This document shows, piece by piece, positions 43,095 through 51,573 of a stretch of DNA of 64,000 nucleotides. The notes below the pieces were generated by a model. It worked only from the letters and a program-made list of their open reading frames with translations. It made no database searches and had not been told where the DNA came from. The translations under genes were made by a program, and so were the position numbers. This DNA is from Sulfurospirillum cavolei (lineage in GTDB: Bacteria; Campylobacterota; Campylobacteria; Campylobacterales; Sulfurospirillaceae). The first letter of the stretch is position 1. Each line of letters starts with the position of its first letter. The DNA lies in assembly GCF_000813325.1 (NCBI RefSeq), contig NZ_BBQE01000013.1; one strand, written 5' to 3'.

Positions 43095-44012
43095 ATGCAA
43101 ACCTATGCATGCGGACACATCAATCCCGATTCCGATTCGATCGTATCGGCGATTTCACTCTCGTACCTTAAAACCGAACTCGGCGAAGCTTGTACTCCGG
43201 CACGCCAAGGCGAAATTAGCCCTGAGACGGAGTTTATTTTAAAAACGTTCGGACTGGAAAAACCTCTTTTAAAGAACGATTTTTCAGGCGACAACCTTTA
43301 CATTACCGACTATTCCGATCTGGCGCAAGCACCGCACAATCTCAAAGAGACGAATATTTTAGGCATTGTCGATCATCATAAACTCGGCGACATTACGACT
43401 TCTACGCCGCTTGAGTGTTGGATTCGACCTGTGGGTTGTACGAATACGATCGTTAAAGAGATGTATGACCACTATAAAATCGACATTCCGAAAAATATCG
43501 CGGGTGCTATGATGCTGGCAATTTTGAGCGATACGGTTTTGTTTAAATCGCCCACATGTACCAAAGCGGACACCAAAGCGGTCAAAGAATTAGCCGCCAT
43601 TGCCGGCGTGGAAGATTTCAAAGCCCTTGGAATGGAGATGTTTTTAGTCAAATCCGCCGTCAAAGGGGCAAGCCCACGTACGCTCTTATTGCGTGATTTT
43701 AAAGATTTTGATATGGGCGGTCATAAAATCGGCATCGGTCAACTTGAAGTCGTGGACTTGAAAGTCTTTGATGAAATGAAAGAAGCTCTTTTTGCCGATA
43801 TGAAAGCGTATAAGCAAGAAGGTCATCGCCACACCGTGATGCTGCTCTTAACCGACATCATGATCGAAGGCTCTCAGTTTTTAGTCGTCAGCGACGACGA
43901 AAGCAAAATCGAAAACGCGTTTAACACCAAACTCGTGAACCATGAGATGTGGGTGGAGGGCGTTTTAAGCCGTAAAAAACAGGTGATTCCCGTCATGGAA
44001 AAACAGTTTTAA
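43095..44012 (+). CDS. ppaC: Manganese-dependent inorganic pyrophosphatase (family II)
   Basis: Family II pyrophosphatases hydrolyse PPi in the cytosol using Mn/Co. The 305-residue protein has the family metal motifs HINPDSDSIVSAI (about 8-20), VDHHKL (about 93-98) and a C-terminal GQLEVVDL plus SRKKQVIP substrate-binding end. Length is as expected. I start at ATG 43095 rather than TTG 43092. Confidence 0.93.
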   Translation: MQTYACGHINPDSDSIVSAISLSYLKTELGEACTPARQGEISPETEFILKTFGLEKPLLKNDFSGDNLYITDYSDLAQAPHNLKETNILGIVDHHKLGDITTSTPLECWIRPVGCTNTIVKEMYDHYKIDIPKNIAGAMMLAILSDTVLFKSPTCTKADTKAVKELAAIAGVEDFKALGMEMFLVKSAVKGASPRTLLLRDFKDFDMGGHKIGIGQLEVVDLKVFDEMKEALFADMKAYKQEGHRHTVMLLLTDIMIEGSQFLVVSDDESKIENAFNTKLVNHEMWVEGVLSRKKQVIPVMEKQF

Positions 44013-44023
44013 AAGCGTACTTT

Positions 44024-44791
44024 GTGAAAAAGTCGTTTTGGAAAAAAAAATACCTGATTGAACACCCCCATGAAGTGCTCGGCTATTTGCAGAGCACTTC
44101 GACTCCATATAAAAAAAATATCGATCAATTTTATTGCGATACGTATGCGACCTTCGGCGTTTTAGGCGTACGTTACGACGACGAAGCGATGCTTGCGGTA
44201 TTGAGCGAAGATGCCGCTTTGCATATTCTGCGCGACGTCACGAACGATCGGCGCTATAAAAACCGCTTTGTGAAGCTTTTCGGCCTTCCCGAGGAGTATG
44301 ATTTTGACGAACAGACGGTTTTTACCAAATGCGATAGATTGGCGGACGTTTCGATCGACTTTACGTTTATGGGCGGCATGAGTGCCCAAAAAGTGTTTAA
44401 AGTGCTTCTTTACCATGAAACTTTACGTTTAAAAAATGCGGTGCAAGCCTTGCTCGACGATGAAGGCGACGCACTTAAAAAAACCTATCGGCAACTCAAA
44501 CGTATTGCGATGCTGCTTAAAATTTCCCGCTTCTTATTCGATACGGCGATGATCGATCGTTTGCAAAACGTCTTGGGTGTTTTGACATGTAAAGAGCGTA
44601 CGGCACTGTTAGATCGTATGCAAAGCTCTGCTTATCAAGCTTTTTTATGGGATATACAGACGCTTTTAACGGAAAAAAGCGACTTTTTTCTCCAAAAAAA
44701 AGGCAATCAACCTTTACTCTTTTTCATCAAAAAAATGGTCAAAAAAGAGCCCAATGCACTGGTAAAACGCCTCAAAAAAGCGATACGCTAA
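44024..44791 (+). CDS. Protein of unknown function
   Basis: I do not recognise this 255-residue protein. It begins at GTG 44024, 11 bases after ppaC, and is basic and helical throughout, with FWKKKYLIEHPHEVLGYL at the N-terminus, a middle part with FDEQTVFTKCDRLAD, and a lysine-rich C-terminus. There is no signal peptide or membrane helix. TTTGACATGTAAAG lies within it at 44583. It may share a transcript with ppaC. Confidence 0.6.
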   Translation: MKKSFWKKKYLIEHPHEVLGYLQSTSTPYKKNIDQFYCDTYATFGVLGVRYDDEAMLAVLSEDAALHILRDVTNDRRYKNRFVKLFGLPEEYDFDEQTVFTKCDRLADVSIDFTFMGGMSAQKVFKVLLYHETLRLKNAVQALLDDEGDALKKTYRQLKRIAMLLKISRFLFDTAMIDRLQNVLGVLTCKERTALLDRMQSSAYQAFLWDIQTLLTEKSDFFLQKKGNQPLLFFIKKMVKKEPNALVKRLKKAIR

Positions 44792-44853
44792 GGCTATCTA
44801 AAACTTCATTCGCTACAATATTCTTTTTATGTTCGCCTTAAGAGGATTCATTT

Positions 44854-45573
44854 TTGGAAAATACCGACACTAAACAGCAAAAAATCGTTCAAATGTTCGA
44901 TGAGATCGCAGGTACGTACGACAGGGCAAACCGTGTTTTAAGCATGGGGATCGATATTCAGTGGCGCAAAAAAGCGTGCGACGAAACGTTTAAACGCTAT
45001 AACAAACCTATCGAACTTATCGTCGACGTCGCATGCGGAACGGGCGATATGATGGGCTATTGGTCAAAACAAGCGACTAAAGCAGACCGTAAGATCGGCA
45101 AAATCGTGGGCGTCGATCCTTCTGTTGGAATGAGTGACGTCGGGAAGCAAAAATTTCCGGAATTCGAGTTTTTCATCTCCGAAGCGACGGCATTGCCTTT
45201 AGCAAACGAAAGCGCGGATATTGTAAGTATCAGTTACGGTATTCGCAACGTGATGAAACGTCAAGAAGCTTTTAGAGAGTTTGCGAGGGTGCTCAAACAA
45301 GGCGGCTACGTTGTTATTTTGGAGTTTACGAAAGACGATAAAAAAGGTTTGTTTTTTACGATTAAAGATTTTTATCTCACGAAAATTTTGCCGATTTTAG
45401 GCGGACTTATCTCCAAAAATAAAGCGGCGTACGAATACCTTCCTAACTCCATCGAAGGTTTTTTAACTGCAAGTATGCTCCAAAAAGAGCTAGACGATGC
45501 GGGATTTGAAACCGAATTTTGCAAAAGTTTTTCGATGGATATTTCGACTTTGGTTATTGCTCGAAAACGATGA
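44854..45573 (+). CDS. ubiE: Demethylmenaquinone C-methyltransferase UbiE/MenG
   Basis: The enzyme performs the last methylation in menaquinone synthesis, needed for the quinone pool used by Psr and other reductases. The 239-residue protein has the SAM motif VDVACGTGDMMGYW, GVDPSVGM, SISYGIRNV and GGYVVILEFTK, with an N-terminal FDEIAGTYDRANRVLSMGID. It starts with TTG 44854 with AAGAGGA 7 bases before. The same reading frame ends overlapping xseA by 4 bases. Confidence 0.93.
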   Translation: MENTDTKQQKIVQMFDEIAGTYDRANRVLSMGIDIQWRKKACDETFKRYNKPIELIVDVACGTGDMMGYWSKQATKADRKIGKIVGVDPSVGMSDVGKQKFPEFEFFISEATALPLANESADIVSISYGIRNVMKRQEAFREFARVLKQGGYVVILEFTKDDKKGLFFTIKDFYLTKILPILGGLISKNKAAYEYLPNSIEGFLTASMLQKELDDAGFETEFCKSFSMDISTLVIARKR

Positions 45574-46829
45574 GTCAAACGCAAAGCGTCTCAAGCCTCA
45601 ACAACCAGATCAAGTCGCTTTTGGAAGCGACGTTCTTACATGTCAGCGTCGAGGGCGAAATCTCAAGGGCAACGTACCACAGCTCGGGGCATCTCTACTT
45701 TACGCTTAAAGACGCCGATTCCGCGATTGCTTGCGTGATGTTCAAAGGCAACGCCAAAGCCCTCAAATTTCAGCTCGAAGAGGGTATGGCGGTGATCGTT
45801 CACGGCGCATTATCGGTTTTTTCTCCCAGAGGAACGTACCAAATCAATTGCCTCAGTATGGAACCCGCCGGCAGCGGTGCGCTTGCCAAAGCATACGAAC
45901 AACTCAAAGCAAAACTTTCCGCCAAAGGCTATTTTGATGCGGAGCGAAAAAAGAGACTTCCCAAATTCGTCGAACGTGTCGCGTTAGTGACGTCGGCGAC
46001 GGGGGCTGCCCTCCAAGATATGCTCAAAGTCGCTCAAAAACGCTGGCCGCTCGTGAACATAACACTTTTGGATACCTTGGTGCAAGGCGAAAATGCCAAG
46101 TTAAGCATTGCGGAGAATATCGCCAAAGCCGATCGCTTAACCGTAGACGTGATTATCATCGCGCGCGGCGGCGGCAGTATCGAAGACTTGTGGGCGTTTA
46201 ACGAAGAGATCGTCGCCGATGCTATCTTTACATGTCAAACGCCGATCGTCTCCGCGGTCGGGCATGAAATCGACTACGTGATCAGCGATTTTGTAGCGGA
46301 CGTTCGCGCTCCCACGCCTTCCGCGGCGATGGAGATGTTGCTTCCCGATCAAATCGAAATGCTCCAACGTTTAGACGACACGGCGCAACACTACGAACGT
46401 TTGGTTGAACGTTTAGTGCATACGAAAGTCCTTGCGTTAACGCGGCTTCAAGAGTTGTTTCATCAGCATTCCATCGATCGTAAAATGGCGTTATGGAAAA
46501 GCGAGATCGCTTTATTGCAAGGGCAATTAAACGAACGTTTTGAACGTTTATTACGCGAAAAGGCGTATGCGCGTCAAAGCTTACTCGAACGCCTTGTCTT
46601 TCAAACGCGCCAAAATCTGAGCACGCACGAACAACTTCTTGTGACGTATCGCAATGCGTTGAGTGCAAAAGAGCCCAAACGCGAGCAAAAAGAGTGTTAT
46701 GCGCAAATCGTCCGAAAGGGTAAAAAAGTAGCACTCGAAACCATTGAAATCGACGAGGTATTTGAACTCCAAACCCCCTCGACAATCCTTCTAGCCCAAG
46801 CTTTAAGCAAACGACCTTTAGACCTGTAA
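45570..46829 (+). CDS. xseA: Exodeoxyribonuclease VII large subunit
   Basis: XseA with XseB degrades single-stranded DNA. The 419-residue protein has the N-terminal OB domain (VEGEISRATYHSSGHLYFTLKD), the catalytic core with VALVTSATGAALQDML, IIIARGGGSIEDLWAFN and SAVGHEIDYVISDFVADVRAPTPSAAAE-like segment, then a coiled C-terminal arm. The last residues read STILLAQALSKRPLDL. It starts at ATG 45570 inside the ubiE stop. Two palindromes (45638 and 46230 ACATGT) are in this gene. Confidence 0.94.
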   Translation: MSQTQSVSSLNNQIKSLLEATFLHVSVEGEISRATYHSSGHLYFTLKDADSAIACVMFKGNAKALKFQLEEGMAVIVHGALSVFSPRGTYQINCLSMEPAGSGALAKAYEQLKAKLSAKGYFDAERKKRLPKFVERVALVTSATGAALQDMLKVAQKRWPLVNITLLDTLVQGENAKLSIAENIAKADRLTVDVIIIARGGGSIEDLWAFNEEIVADAIFTCQTPIVSAVGHEIDYVISDFVADVRAPTPSAAMEMLLPDQIEMLQRLDDTAQHYERLVERLVHTKVLALTRLQELFHQHSIDRKMALWKSEIALLQGQLNERFERLLREKAYARQSLLERLVFQTRQNLSTHEQLLVTYRNALSAKEPKREQKECYAQIVRKGKKVALETIEIDEVFELQTPSTILLAQALSKRPLDL

Positions 46830-46837
46830 CCTTCTTT

Positions 46838-46867
46838 GCGATCGACGTATCGATCGGCACCTTTTTT
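46838..46867 (+). terminator. Probable terminator after xseA
   Basis: CGATCGA, loop CGTA, TCGATCG (46839-46856), then GCACCTTTTTTAT. The T run begins a few bases after the stem, so it is a moderate terminator. Confidence 0.5.
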
Positions 46868-46894
46868 ATAACGCAAAACGTAACGATAGTAGGT

Positions 46895-46900
46895 TACAAT
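46895..46900 (+). promoter_or_regulatory. Possible -10 box (TACAAT) of the lipoprotein cluster
   Basis: TACAATG lies about 137 bases before the first gene of the cluster. The rest of the leader shows no clear motif. Confidence 0.3.
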
Positions 46901-47036
46901 GCGGTCGTATAGCGTTCGATTCTTTTCTTACTCTAATAATAAAAATTTAAATATTTTTTGCCTATGATAGGCAAATTTTTACGGTGTAAAGGTTTGATGT
47001 TTGACAGGTTATTTATCTTCCATAAAAAGGATTGCT

Positions 47037-48383
47037 ATGAATCGTTTTGGGGCATTGGGTATCATCAGTAGTGTTGTCGCATTTTTCTTCTTAACGGGAT
47101 GTACGCCAGCGGTGTCGACGCAACAGTTACAAGCGGGGGCAAATCAAAAAGAGACGGTCGCTAAAACCATCGAACAGATGGAAAAAGATACCTCGGCACA
47201 AAGTGAAATGTGGCATTGGTTGAACTTAGGACGCTTGTATCAAAGCAATAAACAATATGAAAAATCGATCGAAGCTTTCGGTAAAGCCGAGGCGATTTTA
47301 GACGAGTACGAAGCGCGCGCGGAAGTAAGCATGCGAAACGTCGGAGCGGGTATGGGATCGTTGTTGTTCTCTAAAGGTGCGGAAACGTACTACGGCAAAG
47401 GGTACGAGCGAACGCTGATGCATACGTTAAACGGGCTTAACTATGCGATGCTGGGCAATTTTGAGGGCGCGACGGTTGAAATGCGTAAAATGGAAAAACG
47501 TCAAGAATTCTGGCTCAAAGAGTCCGAAGAAAAACTCTCCGAAACGCAAAAAAAGAAAGAAGAGGTTAAGGGCAATCCCAATACCGATCAAATTCCCGCA
47601 GGCTATTCGATGGGCGAAATGTTACAAGACCCCGACGTGAGAGCGATGGCAAACAACTATCAAGATGCTTTTTCGTATGCTCTAAGTGCCGTCGTCAGTC
47701 GCATCTCCAACGACACGCAATACTCCGAAATCAGCCAAAAAAGAGCGGTAGCACTCTCTCCGGAAGCGTCTACGGTGTTTGCACCTTCCAAACAAAAAGC
47801 AACACCCGATACGGTAGATGTTTACGTCGTAACGTTTACGGGACAAGCGCCGGTGCAAAGTATCGACAAGATTCGCTTTCCCTTACCGAGTTTAAATTAT
47901 TATACGGTGCTAGACCTTCCTTCGCTCAAACACCCCAAAGACGATATTTCTTACGTCAATATCTATTCGCCGTTGATGGGCGAGAGTGCTTCTCCTAGAC
48001 TTTTAAAAACGGACAAAATGGCGTATAAAACGCTCAAAGACGAGCTTCCTTTGGAAATTATGAAATCAGTCGTTCGTGCGACGACCAAAGGCGTCGTAGC
48101 CAAACAAGCGTCCGATCACGGCGGCTTGCTCGGCGGTTTGGCGGCGTCGATTTTGATGGACGTTACGTCAAGCACGATGGAGCAAAGTTATCGAAACTGG
48201 GAGATGCTTCCTAACTCCGGATACTTATCGAAAGTTTCAGCGAAAAAAGGCGATACTGTCATCGTGAAACTGGGAGGTCAAGAGTTCGGTGTTCAAATCC
48301 CTCAGGAGACCAAAAACGGCTCTTTGATTCTCGTTTCGTATCTTTCTAGTCAAAACGTGGAGGTCGATCATGTTGAATATTAA
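47037..48383 (+). CDS. COG3014-family outer-membrane lipoprotein-like protein
   Basis: The 448-residue protein has a lipoprotein signal (LTGC, Cys about residue 22), TPR-like helices (LNLGRLYQSNKQYEKSIEAFGKAEAILDEY), a lysine/glutamate coiled segment (about 155-185) and a C-terminal half with VDVYVVTFTGQAPVQ and SVVRATTKGVVAKQASD. It resembles the COG3014 group, of unknown function. I start at ATG 47037 with AAAAGG before it. The four genes here are packed in one direction (14-base overlap, then gaps of 11 and 3 bases) and all carry export signals, so they probably form one envelope-associated system. Confidence 0.72.
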   Translation: MNRFGALGIISSVVAFFFLTGCTPAVSTQQLQAGANQKETVAKTIEQMEKDTSAQSEMWHWLNLGRLYQSNKQYEKSIEAFGKAEAILDEYEARAEVSMRNVGAGMGSLLFSKGAETYYGKGYERTLMHTLNGLNYAMLGNFEGATVEMRKMEKRQEFWLKESEEKLSETQKKKEEVKGNPNTDQIPAGYSMGEMLQDPDVRAMANNYQDAFSYALSAVVSRISNDTQYSEISQKRAVALSPEASTVFAPSKQKATPDTVDVYVVTFTGQAPVQSIDKIRFPLPSLNYYTVLDLPSLKHPKDDISYVNIYSPLMGESASPRLLKTDKMAYKTLKDELPLEIMKSVVRATTKGVVAKQASDHGGLLGGLAASILMDVTSSTMEQSYRNWEMLPNSGYLSKVSAKKGDTVIVKLGGQEFGVQIPQETKNGSLILVSYLSSQNVEVDHVEY

Positions 48384-48777
48384 ATCGTTGGCTTTGAGTG
48401 CGATCGCTCTTTTAATGCTCGGCGGATGTGCCAATCAAAATTCGCAAATGCAACGCGACGCCGTGATGGAACGCAATAAAGCACTTAGCGTCGATAAAGT
48501 CAATTACGTTGACGATATGGACGTACTCGTCAGTGATATTAAGTTGTTTAAAGAGAACGGTTTTTTGAAATTGATGGCAGAGTTTATCAATGCGGATAAC
48601 GGCGAGAAACGCGATTTCGTGTACCAAGTCGAATGGTACGATCAGTACGGTCAACTCAAAGAGACGACCAGCTGGAGACCGAAAACCGTCATCGGAAATC
48701 AAAAAATTAAAGTGGTAGAAGCCGCTACGATGCCTTCTATCGTTGATTATAAATTAATTATTTCAACCAAAAAATAA
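48370..48777 (+). CDS. YcfL-family lipoprotein
   Basis: The 135-residue lipoprotein has signal LMLGGC (Cys about 20), then a YcfL-like beta domain with LMAEFINADNGEKRDFVYQVEWYDQYGQL. YcfL proteins are encoded next to lpoB in enteric bacteria as well, so the linkage is conserved. Function is unknown. It overlaps the COG3014 gene by 14 bases. Confidence 0.75.
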   Translation: MLNIKSLALSAIALLMLGGCANQNSQMQRDAVMERNKALSVDKVNYVDDMDVLVSDIKLFKENGFLKLMAEFINADNGEKRDFVYQVEWYDQYGQLKETTSWRPKTVIGNQKIKVVEAATMPSIVDYKLIISTKK

Positions 48778-48788
48778 GGAGTACGCCT

Positions 48789-49406
48789 ATGGGTTTTATG
48801 TCAAAAATAATCGGTAGCGCGGCGGTAGCCGCATTATTATTTTCCGGATGTGCCACGACCGGAGGAGCGGGAAAAGTAGACGGCGGCGATAGCAACGTTG
48901 CGTACGGCGATGCCAAAGCGGTTGAAACGGTCACGGCGGATTTCGGTTCGACCGATCTTCAAGCAACGGCCGAAATGATGGCACAATCGCTTTTGGAAGT
49001 TCGCTATATCGCTAAAGCGCAACAACCTCCGAAAGTGCGTTTGATGGAAGTTAGAAACCAAAGTTACGAGCATATCGATACGCGTGCGATTACCGAAAAA
49101 ATTCGATCGAAACTTCTTAAATCCGGTTCCGTTCGCTTTGTTGCGGACAGCGCCAACTTGGGACAAGTCAACGAGGCACGAGATTTCTTAGAAACTTCGA
49201 CGAAGAAAAAGAACGTCAAAGCAATGACGGATTTCGATTACGTGATTACGGGAACCGTTCGCTCGATTAAAAAAGCCAACGCCAACGTCCAAGACAATTA
49301 CTACAGTATTATGTTGCAGTTGGTTGACCCTCAAAGCAGCGAGATTTTGTGGGAAGACGAAAAAGAGATTCGTAAGGTTAGCAAAAAACCCTCTTTAGGT
49401 TGGTAA
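48789..49406 (+). CDS. LpoB-like outer-membrane lipoprotein
   Basis: The 205-residue lipoprotein has a LFSGC lipobox (Cys about 20) and the LpoB fold pattern: LQATAEMMAQSLLEVRYIA, VRLMEVRNQSYEHIDTRAITEKIRSKL, VITGTVRSIKKA and LWEDEKEIRKVSKKPS. E. coli LpoB activates the murein synthase PBP1b from the outer membrane. Here the partner is not known, so the name is by family only. AAGGAG precedes ATG 48789. Confidence 0.8.
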   Translation: MGFMSKIIGSAAVAALLFSGCATTGGAGKVDGGDSNVAYGDAKAVETVTADFGSTDLQATAEMMAQSLLEVRYIAKAQQPPKVRLMEVRNQSYEHIDTRAITEKIRSKLLKSGSVRFVADSANLGQVNEARDFLETSTKKKNVKAMTDFDYVITGTVRSIKKANANVQDNYYSIMLQLVDPQSSEILWEDEKEIRKVSKKPSLGW

Positions 49407-49409
49407 CGT

Positions 49410-50237
49410 ATGAAACGATTTAGCCTAAAAATAGTGGTAGCTCTTTTGCTGGCGGAATGCTTAGCGTATGCTCAGGTGGTTCCGTTTGACAAAAGCGTCG
49501 TGGTAATGCCTTTGCGCTATACGTATCAAGTGACGCGCGAGTTTTACGACGAATACGCAAGAGCCGAGTCGTCGCTCAAAGGTTATGCTCATGAAAAAGG
49601 CTCCGCTTCCTACGATGCAAATTATCGCGAGGGCTATTACAGCGGAAGCGCAAGTGCCCAATCCAAAGGGAGTTTTGACGGCAAATACGATCTTAAGTCC
49701 AAAGACGAGAGCGAATTTCACGCGAGCACCGATAAAGTGATCGTCGAGAAGAGTTTCGACTCGGAAAAATTGACCGGCATGATCGAATCGGCTTTGAGCG
49801 AAGGCGGTGTGAAACTGGGCATGCGCAATCCCGAATATATGAGTGCCAAAACATCGGAAGAAGCGGCTAAAAAGGCGATTGCTAAACGCGCGGGAGATTA
49901 TGTCTTAACCGGCGATATTATGAAAATGCAATTGGGCGGTATTCGTAAAGTGCCCGACGGTACGCATCGACGCTATGCGATTAACGCTACATGTAAGATC
50001 AATATCAAGATTACGCGTGCAAGCGACGGAACGTCGGTATTCGCTCGAACCTTTACGGGCAAAGGATCCAAAACGTTTGACGCACGAGATTACATTCCTG
50101 CCGACGAAGTCGTCGATATGGCGGTCGAAGAGGTCGCAATGCAGATCACGGCGGCGGTTTTAGGCAAACGTATCCCCAATCCGAGCGAATCGGACGCGGA
50201 ATACCAAGACTCTCCGGGCAAGCGTCTGGTAGAGTAA
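49410..50237 (+). CDS. Secreted CsgG/LpoB-related protein of unknown function
   Basis: The 275-residue protein has a cleavable signal (about 1-22, LAYAQ) and no lipobox. A central Gly/Ser/Lys-rich stretch (about 50-110) separates two halves. The C-terminal part (IESALSEGGVKLGMRNPEYM, GDYVLTGDIMKMQLGG, NATCKINIKITRASDGTSVF) resembles the TolB-N-like fold of CsgG and LpoB. It is the last of the four-gene run. No family name is certain. Confidence 0.65.
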   Translation: MKRFSLKIVVALLLAECLAYAQVVPFDKSVVVMPLRYTYQVTREFYDEYARAESSLKGYAHEKGSASYDANYREGYYSGSASAQSKGSFDGKYDLKSKDESEFHASTDKVIVEKSFDSEKLTGMIESALSEGGVKLGMRNPEYMSAKTSEEAAKKAIAKRAGDYVLTGDIMKMQLGGIRKVPDGTHRRYAINATCKINIKITRASDGTSVFARTFTGKGSKTFDARDYIPADEVVDMAVEEVAMQITAAVLGKRIPNPSESDAEYQDSPGKRLVE

Positions 50238-50244
50238 TTCATTT

Positions 50245-50275
50245 GGCTACGAAGGTTTTTTCTTCGTAGCCTTTT
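50245..50275. terminator. Strong terminator after the lipoprotein cluster
   Basis: GGCTACGAAG (50245-50254), loop GTTTTTT, CTTCGTAGCC (50262-50271), then TTTT. It lies directly at the end of the convergent DUF683 gene and may serve both directions. Confidence 0.85.
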
Positions 50276-50462
50276 AGAGTCCGTAAGTTTTTTTAAACGC
50301 TTCGGCCTCTTTGACCGCTTCGACGACTTTAGCCGAGAGAATCGGCAGTTCTTCGTACTTGACCCATAAGGTATCTTCGACGATGTCGTGAATCTCTCCG
50401 GCAATTTCTACCGCGATGCGCTTCAGACGCGCCAACTCTTTTTTAAGCTCTTTTTCGTCCAT
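50274..50462 (-). CDS. Small DUF683/Rop-like (CCE_0567-type) protein
   Basis: The 62-residue helical-hairpin protein (MDEKELKKELARLKRIAVEI, then AGEIHDIVEDTLWVKYEELP and SAKVVEAVKEAEAFKK) matches the DUF683 family, which usually sits in nitrogen-fixation gene clusters. No nif gene is visible here. AAGGAG precedes ATG 50462. The gene is too short to be found by length alone and is recognised by the family pattern. Function is unknown. Confidence 0.7.
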   Translation of the reverse strand: MDEKELKKELARLKRIAVEIAGEIHDIVEDTLWVKYEELPILSAKVVEAVKEAEAFKKTYGL

Positions 50463-50508
50463 CGCTAACTCCTTACATGTCATGAAAGAAGAGTGCAAGG
50501 AGTATTCC

Positions 50509-51501
50509 CTAAAGCGCGTCGATGTATCGGTAAAAATGCTCTTTGCGTTCTTGCGGTAAAAACGAGGCTTCAAACGAATTTTTTGCCAAAGTTTTGAGCT
50601 CTTCAGGACTGACATGTAGGCTTTGTACCAAGGCTTCGTAGTTTTCATTGACGTAGCCGCCAAAATACGCCGGATCGTCCGAATTGACCGTGACCAAAAG
50701 CCCCTCACGTAAAAGCTTGAGAATGTTGTGGTGTTTCATGTCGTCCACCGCGCGAAGTTTGACGTTGGAAAGCGGGCAGACGGTTAAAGGAATGCGGTGC
50801 GCCTTAAGGTAAGCGACCAACGAGTCGTCTTCGTCGCAGCGAATCCCGTGGTCGATACGGCTGACATGTAATAATCGAATCGCTTCCCAGATATACCCAC
50901 TATCTCCCTCTTCGCCGGCGTGCGCGACGATGGCGTAGCCTTCTTTTGCGCAGGCTTCAAAGAGACGCTCAAACTTGGAAGGCGGGTGTCCTACTTCGCT
51001 GGAATCGAGTCCTACGCCGATGATCTTCTCTTTGAACGGGAGTGAGGCTTGCAGTGTTTCAAACGCCGCTTCTTCGCTTAAATGGCGCAAAAAGCACATG
51101 ATGAGATACGAGCTGATACCCAACTCCTCTTTACCGCGCTCTAACGCACGGGTAATGCCTCTTATGACGGTTTCAAACGCGATACCGCGGGCGGTGTGGG
51201 TTTGCGGGTCGAAAAAAATCTCGACATGTAAGACGTTTTGGGCTTGGCATTTAAGAAGATACGCCCACGTCAGTTCAAAAAAATCAGATTCGTCGACGAG
51301 TACCGCCGCTCCCGCGTAGTAGATGTCCAAAAATGATTGCAACGAGGTAAAACGGTAAGCTTTTTTCACCGCTTCAACGCTGGGGTAAGGGATAAGGACG
51401 TTATTTTTTTGCGCCAACGCAAACAGGAGTTCGGGCTCTAACGTGCCTTCGATGTGAAGGTGTAATTCGGCTTTGGGGAGTTTGGCGATAAAATCGTTCA
51501 T
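50509..51501 (-). CDS. Adenine deaminase (adenosine-deaminase superfamily)
   Basis: The 330-residue metal hydrolase deaminates adenine to hypoxanthine (purine salvage). HLHIEGTLEPELLF near residue 14 gives the two His ligands, AHAGEEGDSGYI the third, DHGIRCDED and TVNSDDPAYFGGYVNENY the catalytic His/Asp. FFDPQTHTARGI and the SDDPAYFGGYV ending are the pattern of the adenine-specific branch rather than adenosine deaminase. It starts at ATG 51501; an upstream frame to 51600 lacks family residues. Three ACATGT sites sit in it. Confidence 0.85.
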   Translation of the reverse strand: MNDFIAKLPKAELHLHIEGTLEPELLFALAQKNNVLIPYPSVEAVKKAYRFTSLQSFLDIYYAGAAVLVDESDFFELTWAYLLKCQAQNVLHVEIFFDPQTHTARGIAFETVIRGITRALERGKEELGISSYLIMCFLRHLSEEAAFETLQASLPFKEKIIGVGLDSSEVGHPPSKFERLFEACAKEGYAIVAHAGEEGDSGYIWEAIRLLHVSRIDHGIRCDEDDSLVAYLKAHRIPLTVCPLSNVKLRAVDDMKHHNILKLLREGLLVTVNSDDPAYFGGYVNENYEALVQSLHVSPEELKTLAKNSFEASFLPQERKEHFYRYIDAL

Positions 51502-51545
51502 TAGGGCTCTTTTTACGTAATTATAGCAATTTTGAAAGAACACGT

Positions 51546-51551
51546 TATAAT
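51546..51551 (+). promoter_or_regulatory. Probable -10 box (TATAAT) of the EamA transporter gene
   Basis: GTTATAATAAAA lies 23 bases before ATG 51574, with AAAAGGA upstream of the start. Confidence 0.5.
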
Positions 51552-51573
51552 AAAATTTTTCAAAAGGACGTGA

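Noticed and set aside
50509..51501. Plain adenosine deaminase
   Set aside because: Residues around the substrate pocket follow the adenine deaminase branch, so that name is preferred.
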